From the NCBI GenBank assembly GCA_946902985.2, contig OX336391.1, positions 196,914,289 to 196,978,288 on the forward strand: a DNA stretch of 64,000 bases, given 5' to 3'. Below the pieces are notes generated by a model. The model was given only the letters and a program-made list of their open reading frames with translations. It made no database searches and had not been told where the DNA came from. A program made the translations under genes and the position numbers. This document shows, piece by piece, positions 23,095-31,434 of the stretch. This DNA is from Meconema thalassinum. Its lineage: Eukaryota > Arthropoda > Insecta > Orthoptera > Tettigoniidae. How positions within the stretch are numbered: the stretch's first letter is position 1; the number at the start of each line of letters is the position of its first letter.

Positions 23095-23393
23095 ATTCAA
23101 TGGACAGTGGACAGTGGATTAATATTGTGCAGTGTAAATTTTATTTTTTAAATATATTTATTTGATCATTTGTGGTTTACATTAATTATATAATATGAAT
23201 TAGTGAAAAATGATATGATCTTCGTTCTTAAAGTGGTAAGTAGTTCCTTTTCCAACAAGCTGCAGAGAGAATTGAAGATGCTGTGTTGTTTGCAGAGTGG
23301 AATATGCTGGTCTTGTGCACGGGGTAAGTAGAATCATTCTTTTCTTTCTTGCGTGTGTTGGTTTTAGCGAGCTGAAAAATATATATATAGAGA

Positions 23394-23543
<150 letters not shown>

Positions 23544-23597
23544 ATCTTTGTGAGGAATAAAAAATAAAAATAAAAAAAAAAACTTACACTGTTCTAA

Positions 23598-24515
23598 TTA
23601 TAAGATATTTTTGTTGGGGATCCAAGAGTTGTGAGTTGAATCGAATCCAAGCCAAGATACGAAGGCTCGGGTTCCTTTTCTACGTAGTACTTTGTTGACT
23701 AAGTAAATATTAGGATGTTTTGTTCGTTGTAACTCTGCTTCGTAGAACGCACCAAATATTGGAGTATTTTTATTATCTTTTAAAAGATATGTTCGTGGAT
23801 TAGTATTTTGAACTTTATAAATTGTAAATAATTCTGTTGTCCAATTACCTTCGTACCCTTTACTGAAGTGTTTCTTGATTTTTGATATCCTTACAATATC
23901 GCCGATTTTATATTTTGGTTTTCTTAAAGTTTCATTATATTGTGTTGGCAAGCGGGGTGGATTGTTTCTTTTCACATCATTAGGTTTCATGCCAATGCTG
24001 CGATGTATTTTGTGATTATACTTTACTAGTAACTCAGGCAAAATATGTACCCATCGGTAAGAACCTCGTGTTGTGAATTCTTTCCACATCGATTCCTTAA
24101 GAGTTCGATTGAATCTTTCTATCACACTCGCTTTAATGGAGCTGCCAGTGGAATAATGCTTTAGATTTTGTTTCTGAGACCATGTTTTGAATTCACTGTT
24201 ATAAAATTCCGTTCCTCGATCGGTGTGAAAATAATTGGGCAATCTTTTACTTTGAGAATAAACAAATTTTAAGCTGTTCACAATCTCACTTCCTTTTTTG
24301 GTTTTAAGAGGAATTGCCCATGCATATTTCGAGTAAACGTCAATAATGGTTAATAAATATTTAAATCCATTATTCCATTTTGCAAGTTTGGACATGTCCA
24401 CAATGTCAGCTTCATGGAGGTCATCGATTCCTTTGCTAATAACACGTCGTCTTTTAAACTTTTTTCTAAGCGGTGCGTGAAGTTCTTTTGCAATTTCTCG
24501 TCTGATTTCGTTCAT
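23598..24515 (-). CDS. Polinton integrase (rve DDE domain plus chromodomain), 305 aa
   Basis: This protein joins the linear element to host DNA. The RNase H-fold core carries D40 (EADIVDM), D99 (FHTDRGTEF) and E133 (SVIERFNRTLK), with 33 residues between D99 and E133. The segment KYLLTIIDVYSKYAWAIPL is typical of Polinton integrases. A C-terminal chromodomain follows (YLVNKVLRRKGTRAFVSWLG ... NSWIPNKNIL, about 271-305). No HHCC zinc finger lies in this frame; a CxxC-containing segment lies just upstream in another frame, ended by a stop, and may be a lost N-terminal part. The minus-strand sequence TTATAAAA at 24535-24543 is a TATA candidate about 20-28 bases before the ATG. Confidence 0.93.
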   Translation of the reverse strand: MNEIRREIAKELHAPLRKKFKRRRVISKGIDDLHEADIVDMSKLAKWNNGFKYLLTIIDVYSKYAWAIPLKTKKGSEIVNSLKFVYSQSKRLPNYFHTDRGTEFYNSEFKTWSQKQNLKHYSTGSSIKASVIERFNRTLKESMWKEFTTRGSYRWVHILPELLVKYNHKIHRSIGMKPNDVKRNNPPRLPTQYNETLRKPKYKIGDIVRISKIKKHFSKGYEGNWTTELFTIYKVQNTNPRTYLLKDNKNTPIFGAFYEAELQRTKHPNIYLVNKVLRRKGTRAFVSWLGFDSTHNSWIPNKNIL

Positions 24516-24534
24516 AGTTATTTTCCAAACAATG

Positions 24535-24543
24535 TTTTATAAC
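24535..24543 (-). promoter_or_regulatory. TATA-like box upstream of the integrase
   Basis: GTTATAAAA on the minus strand, 20-28 bases before the ATG at 24515. It is similar in form and spacing to boxes before other genes of the element. Confidence 0.4.
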
Positions 24544-24576
24544 ATACTGTGCATTGTTTTACAAACGTTGGAATTT

Positions 24577-25482
24577 TTATTCAATATATCCAGCATTTCT
24601 TAGTTCTTCTTCTATTGCAAAGATTTCGCTGTCTACTCCTGTGTGACCTGCAGCTTTCGATGCAATTAATGTTTTAAGTCTTGATACCAATTTGTTTGGT
24701 TCATTCCAGTGAACGAATTCAATATTGTTTCCGCCTTCAAATTTCCAAATGGCTTGTGGCGCGATGTGTTTTTTTTGACCATATCCAGTATGCATTGTAG
24801 TATTTGCTTCTTCATTTTCATCTGCTGTTTTTATAATTCTATCTATGTCTTCAGTGAGAAGGGGTTCAATTATATTTTTATACTTATAAGATTGCGTTCC
24901 TCTCGGAGCTGCATTGCTTGTATAATTTCTTTTGTGCACGTTTGAAACATTTAATAATTTCAAATATGAACTTAAATCACTCCTATCTATTAGAGTGGGG
25001 TCTGGTACTTTCCTTTGAATCAATTCAAGTAGACCTTCTGTAATAGGAAATTTTTCACCGCCAACTTTTATCCACTTTTTATCGAAGAAAACTCGTTCGC
25101 GTCCCAAGTATTGTTTATCATTTCTTATCGTTATACCAAATGTTCTATCCACGTTTTGTTTAATGAATGGATCAAAGTAGCGGTTAAGTAGTGAAATTAT
25201 TTTGATGCTATCTCCATCTTCTTCGTCTGAAGTAGCAGTGGATTCAGAATCGTTATATTTTCCTTTTCTTTTTCGATTTTCTTTATTTTGAGTCGACGTA
25301 TTAGCAATAGCTACAAGTTGATTTAATGAACTTGTTACTGGTTTAAAGTTAGTCTCTATATCTAATTCTTTTCGTCTAACATCATCTTGAAGTGAAAGAT
25401 ACTTGTCTTTAACATCTTTTTTTAAGCGAGAAAGTTTATCCTTTACACGACTTTCAGCTTTAATCTTTGAGCTCTTCTCCAT
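24577..25482 (-). CDS. Conserved Polinton protein of unknown role (301 aa)
   Basis: The N-terminal 90 residues are charged and probably coiled coil (MEKSSKIKAESRVKDKLSRLKK..., with an acidic TSDEEDGDS). The C-terminal part holds FGITIRNDKQYLGR, LLELIQRKVPD, and an end region FVHWNEPNKLVSRLKTLIAS / AAGHTGVDSEIFAIEEELRN. From memory, this end region is characteristic of a protein seen in many arthropod Polintons (I believe catalogued as a DUF8207-type domain). It lies between the fibre-like gene and the integrase, 24 bases after the former, and has its own TATAAATAAG box. A structural or virion-associated role is possible but not shown. Confidence 0.7.
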   Translation of the reverse strand: MEKSSKIKAESRVKDKLSRLKKDVKDKYLSLQDDVRRKELDIETNFKPVTSSLNQLVAIANTSTQNKENRKRKGKYNDSESTATSDEEDGDSIKIISLLNRYFDPFIKQNVDRTFGITIRNDKQYLGRERVFFDKKWIKVGGEKFPITEGLLELIQRKVPDPTLIDRSDLSSYLKLLNVSNVHKRNYTSNAAPRGTQSYKYKNIIEPLLTEDIDRIIKTADENEEANTTMHTGYGQKKHIAPQAIWKFEGGNNIEFVHWNEPNKLVSRLKTLIASKAAGHTGVDSEIFAIEEELRNAGYIE

Positions 25483-25506
25483 GACTAAACGGAAATTGTG
25501 GTTGTT

Positions 25507-27156
25507 TTACTTATTTATAGTATATTCAAAATCGATTTGAAGAGGAAGATCATCAGTTTTATGTTTTTTCGGGTCTCTAAGTCGAAACTGAATTTCATCT
25601 TGCTCTTCAACGACAATATCACTACCATCCAGTTCAATCTCTTGACGTATATTTAAAATTGCATACACAATTGGAGATCTTGGTGAAACAAAAATTGGTT
25701 TTAATACGCCTTTGTAGGGAAGTTGGTACTGTATGTTATGATTATGAAGCGTGTATACTGGTGAATGGATTGATGGTGTGTTGGAGAATTTCAGAATAAA
25801 TTTCGATAAGTTCTTTTTCTTTACTTCATCTTTTAATATACCATATTCTTCTTTGGATGCAGTAAAACTTTCGAGTGGTTCTTTGTTAACCATTTGCTCA
25901 ATTTTTCCCAGTTCAGTTTTTAACTTGTTATATTCTTCTTTGGATTCAGCAGCATAACTTTCAAGATCTTCTTTTTTAACAATATTGAGATTGTTAGCAA
26001 CACCCTCAATACGAGTTTGTAAATTGCTTAAAATTTCTTTTAGTTGATTAACTTCAGTTCGTGACGCAGCATAGTGTTCTACAAACCGTTTATTTGTCAC
26101 GTCTTGGTCGTTAACAGGGAACTCAACATTTGTTTGTTTTTGATGTTGTAGATTGGTTACAGTTTGTTTCAATTGATCAAATTCACGTTGGGAAGCGGCA
26201 TATTGCTCAACAAACGTCTTATTTGCAACATCGTTATCGTATATGGGGTTGTTTACGTGAGTAATTCGTCCACTCATCATATTTAAAGTTCCACCATCGT
26301 CTACGTTTAAAACGTTTTGTTTATTAAATTTAGCGATTAAGTCTTCTAGATCTTTTCGAGAGGCAGCAAAGTTTTCTAAGTAATATTTGTTTATTGCATC
26401 TAACGAATCGATTGGTTGAGATATGTTTGTTATTCTTCTATTTAACATATCTACAGTTTCATCATCTCTGTTTATATTCAAAAGAGATTTTTTAATTTCA
26501 TCGAGTTCATTTGTTACATGAGTTTTAAGAAAAGAATACGTTACCGCATCTTGATTTTGAATTGGATCTTTAACATTTCTTATTCTTTTGTTACCCAAGT
26601 CGAGAGTATCTTGATCATACGGAAAGTGATCTTCTGAAAATTCTCGCACTAAACCATGAATGAATTCTACTCGTTGTAACACTTCTGTTATTCGGGTCTC
26701 AAGATATTTTTTTATATTCGATGTATGTTGCTGCATTGCAATAAGGTTTACTGCATCATTTGCAGATGATGGTAAAGCTAAGCCCGCGAGACGTTTGTTT
26801 TGAAAGTCAAGTTCTTTTTTCTCTATTTTACAAATTGAAAAAATTAAACCTTTAAGCTCGTTAAAGTTTCGTTGTATGTCTTCTTTAGACTCGATTTTAT
26901 TTAGCTCATTTAATAACTTCACTACATAACCTTTGTTGCATGCATCTTCAACATGTATTGGCATTCCGACATTTTTTAACCGTTTGCCGTTAATACTTAG
27001 ATGTCCGTCGCTTGTTGTTGTTGTTAGTTGATTTTCATATTGCACTAGCTTATCATCAACATATGATTTAGTTGCAATATCATGTCGTGAAGTCGGTCGT
27101 CCGATAGACACATTATTGGTTTTGTTAAACGATGTCATAGTTAAGTTGTTAACCAC
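25507..27156 (-). CDS. Fibre-like repeat protein of the Polinton (549 aa)
   Basis: The protein consists of about seven repeats of roughly 50 residues. Each repeat has a core of the form 'N-x-R-I-x-N-V-x-x-P-I-x-x-x-D-A-x-N-K-x-Y/F' followed by a helical stretch (for example NRRITNISQPIDSLDAINKY and SGRITHVNNPIYDNDVANKT). Later repeats share YAASRxE segments. Such repeats are known from trimeric fibre or spike shafts of phages and eukaryotic dsDNA viruses. The last 100 residues (after NLSKFILKF) lose the repeat and look beta-rich, as expected for a distal head domain. The inference is a virion surface appendage. It starts 48 bases after the ATPase stop codon. Confidence 0.75.
   Translation of the reverse strand: MVNNLTMTSFNKTNNVSIGRPTSRHDIATKSYVDDKLVQYENQLTTTTSDGHLSINGKRLKNVGMPIHVEDACNKGYVVKLLNELNKIESKEDIQRNFNELKGLIFSICKIEKKELDFQNKRLAGLALPSSANDAVNLIAMQQHTSNIKKYLETRITEVLQRVEFIHGLVREFSEDHFPYDQDTLDLGNKRIRNVKDPIQNQDAVTYSFLKTHVTNELDEIKKSLLNINRDDETVDMLNRRITNISQPIDSLDAINKYYLENFAASRKDLEDLIAKFNKQNVLNVDDGGTLNMMSGRITHVNNPIYDNDVANKTFVEQYAASQREFDQLKQTVTNLQHQKQTNVEFPVNDQDVTNKRFVEHYAASRTEVNQLKEILSNLQTRIEGVANNLNIVKKEDLESYAAESKEEYNKLKTELGKIEQMVNKEPLESFTASKEEYGILKDEVKKKNLSKFILKFSNTPSIHSPVYTLHNHNIQYQLPYKGVLKPIFVSPRSPIVYAILNIRQEIELDGSDIVVEEQDEIQFRLRDPKKHKTDDLPLQIDFEYTINK
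25510..25519 (-). promoter_or_regulatory. TATAAATAAG box inside the 3' end of the fibre-like gene
   Basis: TATAAATAAG on the minus strand lies 28 bases before the ATG at 25482 and overlaps the last codons (Ile-Asn-Lys) of the upstream gene. The identical ten-base box stands at 32574-32583. Confidence 0.6.
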
Positions 27157-27200
27157 GCAAAAGCTATAACACGAATGGCCATTTACCTCTTTTTGAAGTC

Positions 27201-27209
27201 ATATTTATA
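27201..27209 (-). promoter_or_regulatory. TATAAATAT box overlapping the ATPase stop codon
   Basis: The minus-strand TATAAATAT includes the TAA that ends the ATPase gene (27207-27205) and lies 45-53 bases before the fibre-like ATG at 27156. Confidence 0.5.
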
Positions 27210-27936
27210 ACTGAAAATAAACATCAAATCCATTGCGATATCGACCATTTTGTAAATCGCTATCTTTATCGATAACCAAAAAACCAAACTTAGAGTTTTG
27301 CCAACAATACGAACAAATATCAAAGAACTGTTCATAGCTCATATCTGTATTTACATGATCGTTATATACGTGACGCAAGTTTGTTCCGTCTTGTTTAAAA
27401 AGAATTAAAAAATTAGCGTTATCTCTAATTAGATGTTTAGGTATACAAGAATATGTTTGACTAAGATAAAATACGTCATCGTCGTGATGACGACCTCTAC
27501 TGAAATAATCTTTCATGTGTTGTTGTTTATTGCTGGCTACATCATCAAAAACAAATATAGAGTTTTTTCTAGCCATTTCTGGAGGCATTACTTCATCATT
27601 ATCGGAAAAAAAATCACTTTTTATTTCTTTTATGGAGTCCAAAAACTTTTTTAATTCAACATATTTACTTTGAGCAAGTGATTTAGAATAAATATAAACG
27701 TTTTCAAAACGAACTCCATTTTTGTGGCATAATAAATTTAGCATTACGTTTGTTTTGCCACAGTTCGATGGACCGCAAATGATACATCGAATTGTGTTCG
27801 GTAGTAAAACACCATGCTTTCTTTTTTCACTTTTACTCTGGTTTTCAGCATTAGTAAATGAAATTACTGGTAGAGTGTTTGACTGCTTAACAAACTTCAA
27901 CATGTCTACGTTTACGTCTGAGAATGCACACTGCAC
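27205..27936 (-). CDS. Genome-packaging ATPase, FtsK/HerA type (243 aa)
   Basis: This is the predicted motor that drives DNA into capsids. Walker A is GPSNCGKT (residues 55-62) and Walker B is SIFVFDD (126-132). A sensor-like FYLSQTYSCIPKHLIRDN follows (156-173), as in poxvirus A32-like and Polinton ATPases. The length is typical for the family. It starts 16 bases after the IAP gene ends, in the same orientation. The frame is intact, with both Walker motifs unaltered. Confidence 0.93.
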   Translation of the reverse strand: MQCAFSDVNVDMLKFVKQSNTLPVISFTNAENQSKSEKRKHGVLLPNTIRCIICGPSNCGKTNVMLNLLCHKNGVRFENVYIYSKSLAQSKYVELKKFLDSIKEIKSDFFSDNDEVMPPEMARKNSIFVFDDVASNKQQHMKDYFSRGRHHDDDVFYLSQTYSCIPKHLIRDNANFLILFKQDGTNLRHVYNDHVNTDMSYEQFFDICSYCWQNSKFGFLVIDKDSDLQNGRYRNGFDVYFQL

Positions 27937-27952
27937 AAAAAATCACATCACA

Positions 27953-28573
27953 TCAACATATATTGCTTCCACATGTATCATAACTTGTATTATGTGGAAT
28001 AATAGTAGGATTTTCAGGATTTAAATCAACGTTGCCGACGTAAAACCCTCTTATATATGGACAATATGGCGCCCATTTTTCATGATCATTTAAAGGATTA
28101 TCGTTTTCCCTCCAATTTTCAATTTCAATCTTACAGAATATACATTTCACCTTATCACCATGTCCAGTATAATAAAACCCTGCTGGTGCTAAACAAAATT
28201 CGTTTGGACAGGGAAGAGGCCAATTTTGAAAAGTTTTAAGTCTTTCATATTCGCATTTCAATTCTATGCTAGGAGAAATATTGTTTACGTAGGGGCAAGA
28301 AAAAGCCCATTTCTTATGTTCTTCAAACGGATCATCATCTTCTTCCCAATAACTAAGTTGCAGATTACAGAAAGCACACCTAACCATATCCTTATATCCA
28401 AAATAGAAAAATCCTGCGGCTGCTAACCATGCAGTGTTCGTAAAACTGTCTGAAGACCAGGTCTTAAATGTTTTTAGCCGATCTCTTTCAGATTTTAAAT
28501 TCATTTCTTTTTGACTCAATATCATTTGCATTAACTGTTTTTTGGAATACTTTACACAATTAAAATACTTCAT
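27953..28573 (-). CDS. Inhibitor-of-apoptosis-like protein with two BIR domains (206 aa)
   Basis: Each BIR has the zinc ligands C-x2-C...H-x6-C: C66, C69, H86, C93 in the first and C144, C147, H164, C171 in the second, each preceded by an ERLKTF-W segment. There is no RING domain after the second BIR; the C-terminal 30 residues are polar. BIR proteins block caspases or related death signals in insect cells and are carried by several insect DNA viruses. Here the gene lies among structural genes, between the packaging ATPase and a tRNA gene. It may have been captured from an insect host. The frame is intact and all eight ligands are present. Confidence 0.92.
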   Translation of the reverse strand: MKYFNCVKYSKKQLMQMILSQKEMNLKSERDRLKTFKTWSSDSFTNTAWLAAAGFFYFGYKDMVRCAFCNLQLSYWEEDDDPFEEHKKWAFSCPYVNNISPSIELKCEYERLKTFQNWPLPCPNEFCLAPAGFYYTGHGDKVKCIFCKIEIENWRENDNPLNDHEKWAPYCPYIRGFYVGNVDLNPENPTIIPHNTSYDTCGSNIC

Positions 28574-28668
28574 GATGCTGGTTTACTTCACAAAGAAAAG
28601 ATGTTCACCACACAAAGCTAAATGCGAACTGACATGAATCAACAAAACACGTTGGCTAATATGCACGT

Positions 28669-28754
28669 GTTGGGTTGGCCGAGCGGTCTAAGGCGTTAGA
28701 CTTAAGATCTAATTTTCAGAAATTGAAAGCGAGGGTTCGAATCCCTCACCTGAC
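28669..28754 (+). tRNA. tRNA-Leu(UAA), inside the Polinton
   Basis: The 86-nt sequence folds as a class II tRNA. The acceptor arm is GTTGGGT with ACCTGAC (two G-U pairs). The D arm is GCCGAGCGGTCTAAGGC. The anticodon stem TTAGA/TCTAA has loop CTTAAGA (anticodon TAA). The long variable arm is TTTCA/TGAAA, and the T arm is GAGGG-TTCGAAT-CCCTC. The A box (TGGCCGAGCGG) and B box (GGTTCGAATCC) are intact, and there is no intron. It runs opposite to the neighbouring protein genes and is followed directly by an (ATT)n tract; TTTT occurs only at about 28820. It would read UUA, a favoured Leu codon in AT-rich genes. Confidence 0.9.
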
Positions 28755-28756
28755 AA

Positions 28757-28820
<64 letters not shown>
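28757..28820. repeat. (ATT)n microsatellite after the tRNA gene
   Basis: About 20 ATT units start two bases after the tRNA 3' end and finish in TTTTA. This could delay Pol III termination, since there is no run of four T residues until the end of the tract. Confidence 0.9.
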
Positions 28821-29137
28821 TTATTTACATGTAGAGTGAGGAGGTAATTGATCATTAATAAGAACTTTCATATGAAATGGTACAAAAGACATTTTTTTTT
28901 TTCTTCTTTATTCATTTAGAATTACAATTAATACAATTTTATTTCTCTTGAAGTAATCTCATTCTTTTTTTAGTTGTCCAGATGAGTGTGGCTGTGTTGA
29001 GATGATCTTCTTCTTTTTAGTTGTCCAGATGATTATTTTCTGTAGACAAAAAAAAAGATACACTGTGTTAAAAAGCGAACTAAAAACAAAATATGTATAG
29101 CTGTCAACTACAGTAGTAGATCTAAATTATTCACCTT

Positions 29138-29821
29138 TTATAGATAGCGATTACAGTTGTCACATTTGCAGCGAAGATGAAACAGTTGAAATTTCCTCTT
29201 TAGATGATCTGGTAGATGTTCCCACTCTAGACGAATTCGTTGTGGTTCATATATAGTCAGCACGTTTATAGGAAAGTAGTTCCAATCAAACTTATTAAAA
29301 CCTCGAAGTCCACTGTTTCGAAACTTGTTTATTATCGAACACACGATTTTCATGATGCCATCAGAAGAATTTAACCAATGTTGAACAGCATTGACGTTGA
29401 ATTTAGCACAACTATTGCTTCCCATTGCTGGAGATGGTAAATGTTTTGGACAATCTGTAGGTAAACGATGGCTATGCCTCAACATTAGGTCTGACATTCC
29501 ATCAATCGTATTAAGATCGAATAATGAGTCTGGGGAAAGTGCTTTTAGTGCAAACAAAGAAAATTCCTGTGGCAAATTATATACAACTAAATAATCATAT
29601 TTATTCTTAATAGACTCAAAAAAAGAAGAAAGAGTTTTTTCACAATATGCTGCAACCCATGTGATCACGGGGCTGAATGAAGGTATATTGCCGTTATTTA
29701 ACATACAGTAAGCAAGTTCCAAACTGCCGTTTGGTAGCTTGCGAATGTCTGCAACTATTGGTTGCTTCTTATTCCACGTGCCAGCATCAGTAGAAGGAGA
29801 GTTTGTTGTTGTCAATTCCAT
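29138..29821 (-). CDS. Unrecognised Polinton protein (227 aa)
   Basis: An open, well-mixed frame with no membrane segments. Notable parts are an N-terminal polar stretch (MELTTTNSPSTDAG), a central aromatic-rich region (YDYLVVYNLPQEFSLFALKA), LPTDCPKHLPSPAMGSNSC, and a C-terminal Cys cluster LRCKCDNCNRYL that could bind zinc with earlier residues. It stands directly downstream of the major capsid gene, 60 bases apart, so a late or structural role is possible. A TTATAAG on the minus strand lies about 47 bases before the ATG. I cannot assign a family. Confidence 0.7.
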   Translation of the reverse strand: MELTTTNSPSTDAGTWNKKQPIVADIRKLPNGSLELAYCMLNNGNIPSFSPVITWVAAYCEKTLSSFFESIKNKYDYLVVYNLPQEFSLFALKALSPDSLFDLNTIDGMSDLMLRHSHRLPTDCPKHLPSPAMGSNSCAKFNVNAVQHWLNSSDGIMKIVCSIINKFRNSGLRGFNKFDWNYFPINVLTIYEPQRIRLEWEHLPDHLKRKFQLFHLRCKCDNCNRYL

Positions 29822-29882
29822 GATTGCAACTAAAGTGAGAATACTTGTTTACTTGCTTGCTTATAACTTAGCAAATATTGGT

Positions 29883-31112
29883 TTAGATAATTACTTCATT
29901 CGTTAATGGTCTGTAAGATATTTGACGATCATGAATAAGAACACAATAAAGAGTTGTATCTTCAGGTATATTCTCACTTGTCTCGATTTCAATTCGCACA
30001 TCGACTGAAGATGTCTTCACTGCTTCCACTTGTTCGAGACAATTAATTACAATAATCGGACAAAGAGACTTAAATTCATCTCGTGAAACCAGAGTCTCTG
30101 AACGAACATCATCGATCTGATAATATACATTACGAAATTTAACAAACATGTCATACAACTCGCTGTAGTCATTTATGGCAATTTCAGAAGTTGGCATTTC
30201 ATAGGGATAAAAAATTGAATTTAAAAAAACTCTTATAGATTTAATGTTACAATGGTCGAAATAGGAAGAGCATGTGTTTAGTAAATTTCTTCTAGTTTGA
30301 AAACCTAATAAAAATTGACGTGGTTTTTGAGTTTCAGAAGTTGTCATTACAGTCCAACTATATTTAGTTGTTCTAGGAAGAGAAGGCAAGACGTGAACAT
30401 CCCACGATCGATAACCAACCTGAATGGGAATATTTTTCTGCATTAGTTTTAATCTTTTAATTTGTTCTTCGTCCGATAATAATAAAACGGGAATTTTTAG
30501 ATAAACTTTAAATAACCTGACCTTAGAAAGATCGTTTTCGGTTGTCGATTGCAACGCACGTGCGTCACTTGACGATCGGAGAAGTATTACCTCATGCTTG
30601 CAGTTTAAAATCGGCTTTCTGTAATCCTCTGCTATTCCTAACAGGTTGCTTAAAGGAAGTATTATATGAAAACGTTTTGTGTTACTATCAACAATATTTG
30701 CTTCACTTGCTGGCGTTGTTAAAGAGGGAAAATAACCGGCATTTTGTAAAGCTGTATATTCGTTTTTTGAATATGATGCAAAGGTTTTTATAGAACTTGT
30801 TATACCTAGATGGCGTGTACGATCAATTTCTTTACCATTTAACGTGATGCGAATTTCGCTAAAAAGATTAGCCCCAAAATTTTGGTCAGGATGCGCTGTA
30901 GTAGAAGCAGCTGGATTTATGTTAGAAGTAATAATTTGACCTTCTAAGTGAAGAACACCTTCTGATAATAAAACTATGTTTTCTTCATTTTGAATCGGTA
31001 TTCGAATTTCATCATTATTTTCGAATTTATTAGCTGAATAAGGTTGATAAACTCTTTCTTCTCGTCGCACAACTCTGTTGTCAACCTCTCTTTTATCTGT
31101 TATGTTAAACAT
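29883..31112 (-). CDS. Major capsid protein, double jelly-roll type (409 aa)
   Basis: The recognition is by the family's conserved blocks: an N-terminal virion-type start (MFNITDKREVDNR), NLFSEIRITLNGKEID, the central SWTVMTTSETQKPRQFLLGF followed by QTRR, and the C-terminal beta-rich IEIETSENIPEDTTLYCVLI. In arthropod Polintons this PR-x-x-L-x-x-F-Q-T segment marks the hexon-like capsid protein. The length is shorter than adenovirus hexon but in the Polinton range. The frame is intact. A TATAAATA box lies 54-61 bases upstream (31166-31173). Confidence 0.8.
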   Translation of the reverse strand: MFNITDKREVDNRVVRREERVYQPYSANKFENNDEIRIPIQNEENIVLLSEGVLHLEGQIITSNINPAASTTAHPDQNFGANLFSEIRITLNGKEIDRTRHLGITSSIKTFASYSKNEYTALQNAGYFPSLTTPASEANIVDSNTKRFHIILPLSNLLGIAEDYRKPILNCKHEVILLRSSSDARALQSTTENDLSKVRLFKVYLKIPVLLLSDEEQIKRLKLMQKNIPIQVGYRSWDVHVLPSLPRTTKYSWTVMTTSETQKPRQFLLGFQTRRNLLNTCSSYFDHCNIKSIRVFLNSIFYPYEMPTSEIAINDYSELYDMFVKFRNVYYQIDDVRSETLVSRDEFKSLCPIIVINCLEQVEAVKTSSVDVRIEIETSENIPEDTTLYCVLIHDRQISYRPLTNEVII

Positions 31113-31165
31113 GTTAACAGCTTCAACTATAGATAGAAACTAAATAAGATTAACAATTGCATATA

Positions 31166-31173
31166 TATTTATA
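31166..31173 (-). promoter_or_regulatory. TATAAATA box upstream of the major capsid gene
   Basis: Minus-strand TATAAATA 54-61 bases before the ATG at 31112. It is the same core as the boxes before the fibre-like, minor capsid and 301-aa genes. Confidence 0.5.
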
Positions 31174-31179
31174 TTGAAA

Positions 31180-31370
31180 TTAAAGTACGCGATAGCCTAA
31201 AGACTGTAAGAATTGTTTGTTGTTACTCGATAACTGTTTCTTAGATTTCAAGGTGCGATGTCGTTGTTTGTTTTTTTTTTACAAATTTTAGCTGATTGAT
31301 TTATATTATTTTTTCGAATCAGAGTCGACTTCTTTTTTTTCAAACTTTGAGTATTATATAGTATAGCCAT
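31180..31370 (-). pseudogene. Small basic Polinton protein, probably frameshifted
   Basis: An ATG at 31370 opens a Lys-rich frame (MAILYNTQSLKKKKSTLIRK) that stops at 31248. A second frame runs on to a stop at 31180 and ends NNKQFLQSLGYRVL, which has the look of the conserved end of small basic Polinton proteins. The two frames meet around the T-run at 31271-31280, so an indel in this homopolymer is the likely break. The product would be about 60 residues, basic, and possibly DNA-associated. It could also be two unrelated short frames. Confidence 0.4.
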
Positions 31371-31434
31371 ATTTGTGATTGTTTTCTAGTATGCTTACTC
31401 AAGTAGAATGAAAACATAACAGTATTTCATTACT

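Larger units (their letters stand above)
28574..29137. other. Polinton intergenic region with tRNA gene, microsatellite and short duplication
   Basis: Between the IAP gene and the 227-aa gene lie the tRNA-Leu gene, an (ATT)n run (28757-28820), and a direct repeat of TTTTTAGTTGTCCAGATGA at about 28971 and 29016. I see no further coding frame. Confidence 0.6.

Noticed and set aside
28757..28820. CRISPR-like or regulatory array next to the tRNA
   Set aside because: It is a plain ATT microsatellite without spacers.
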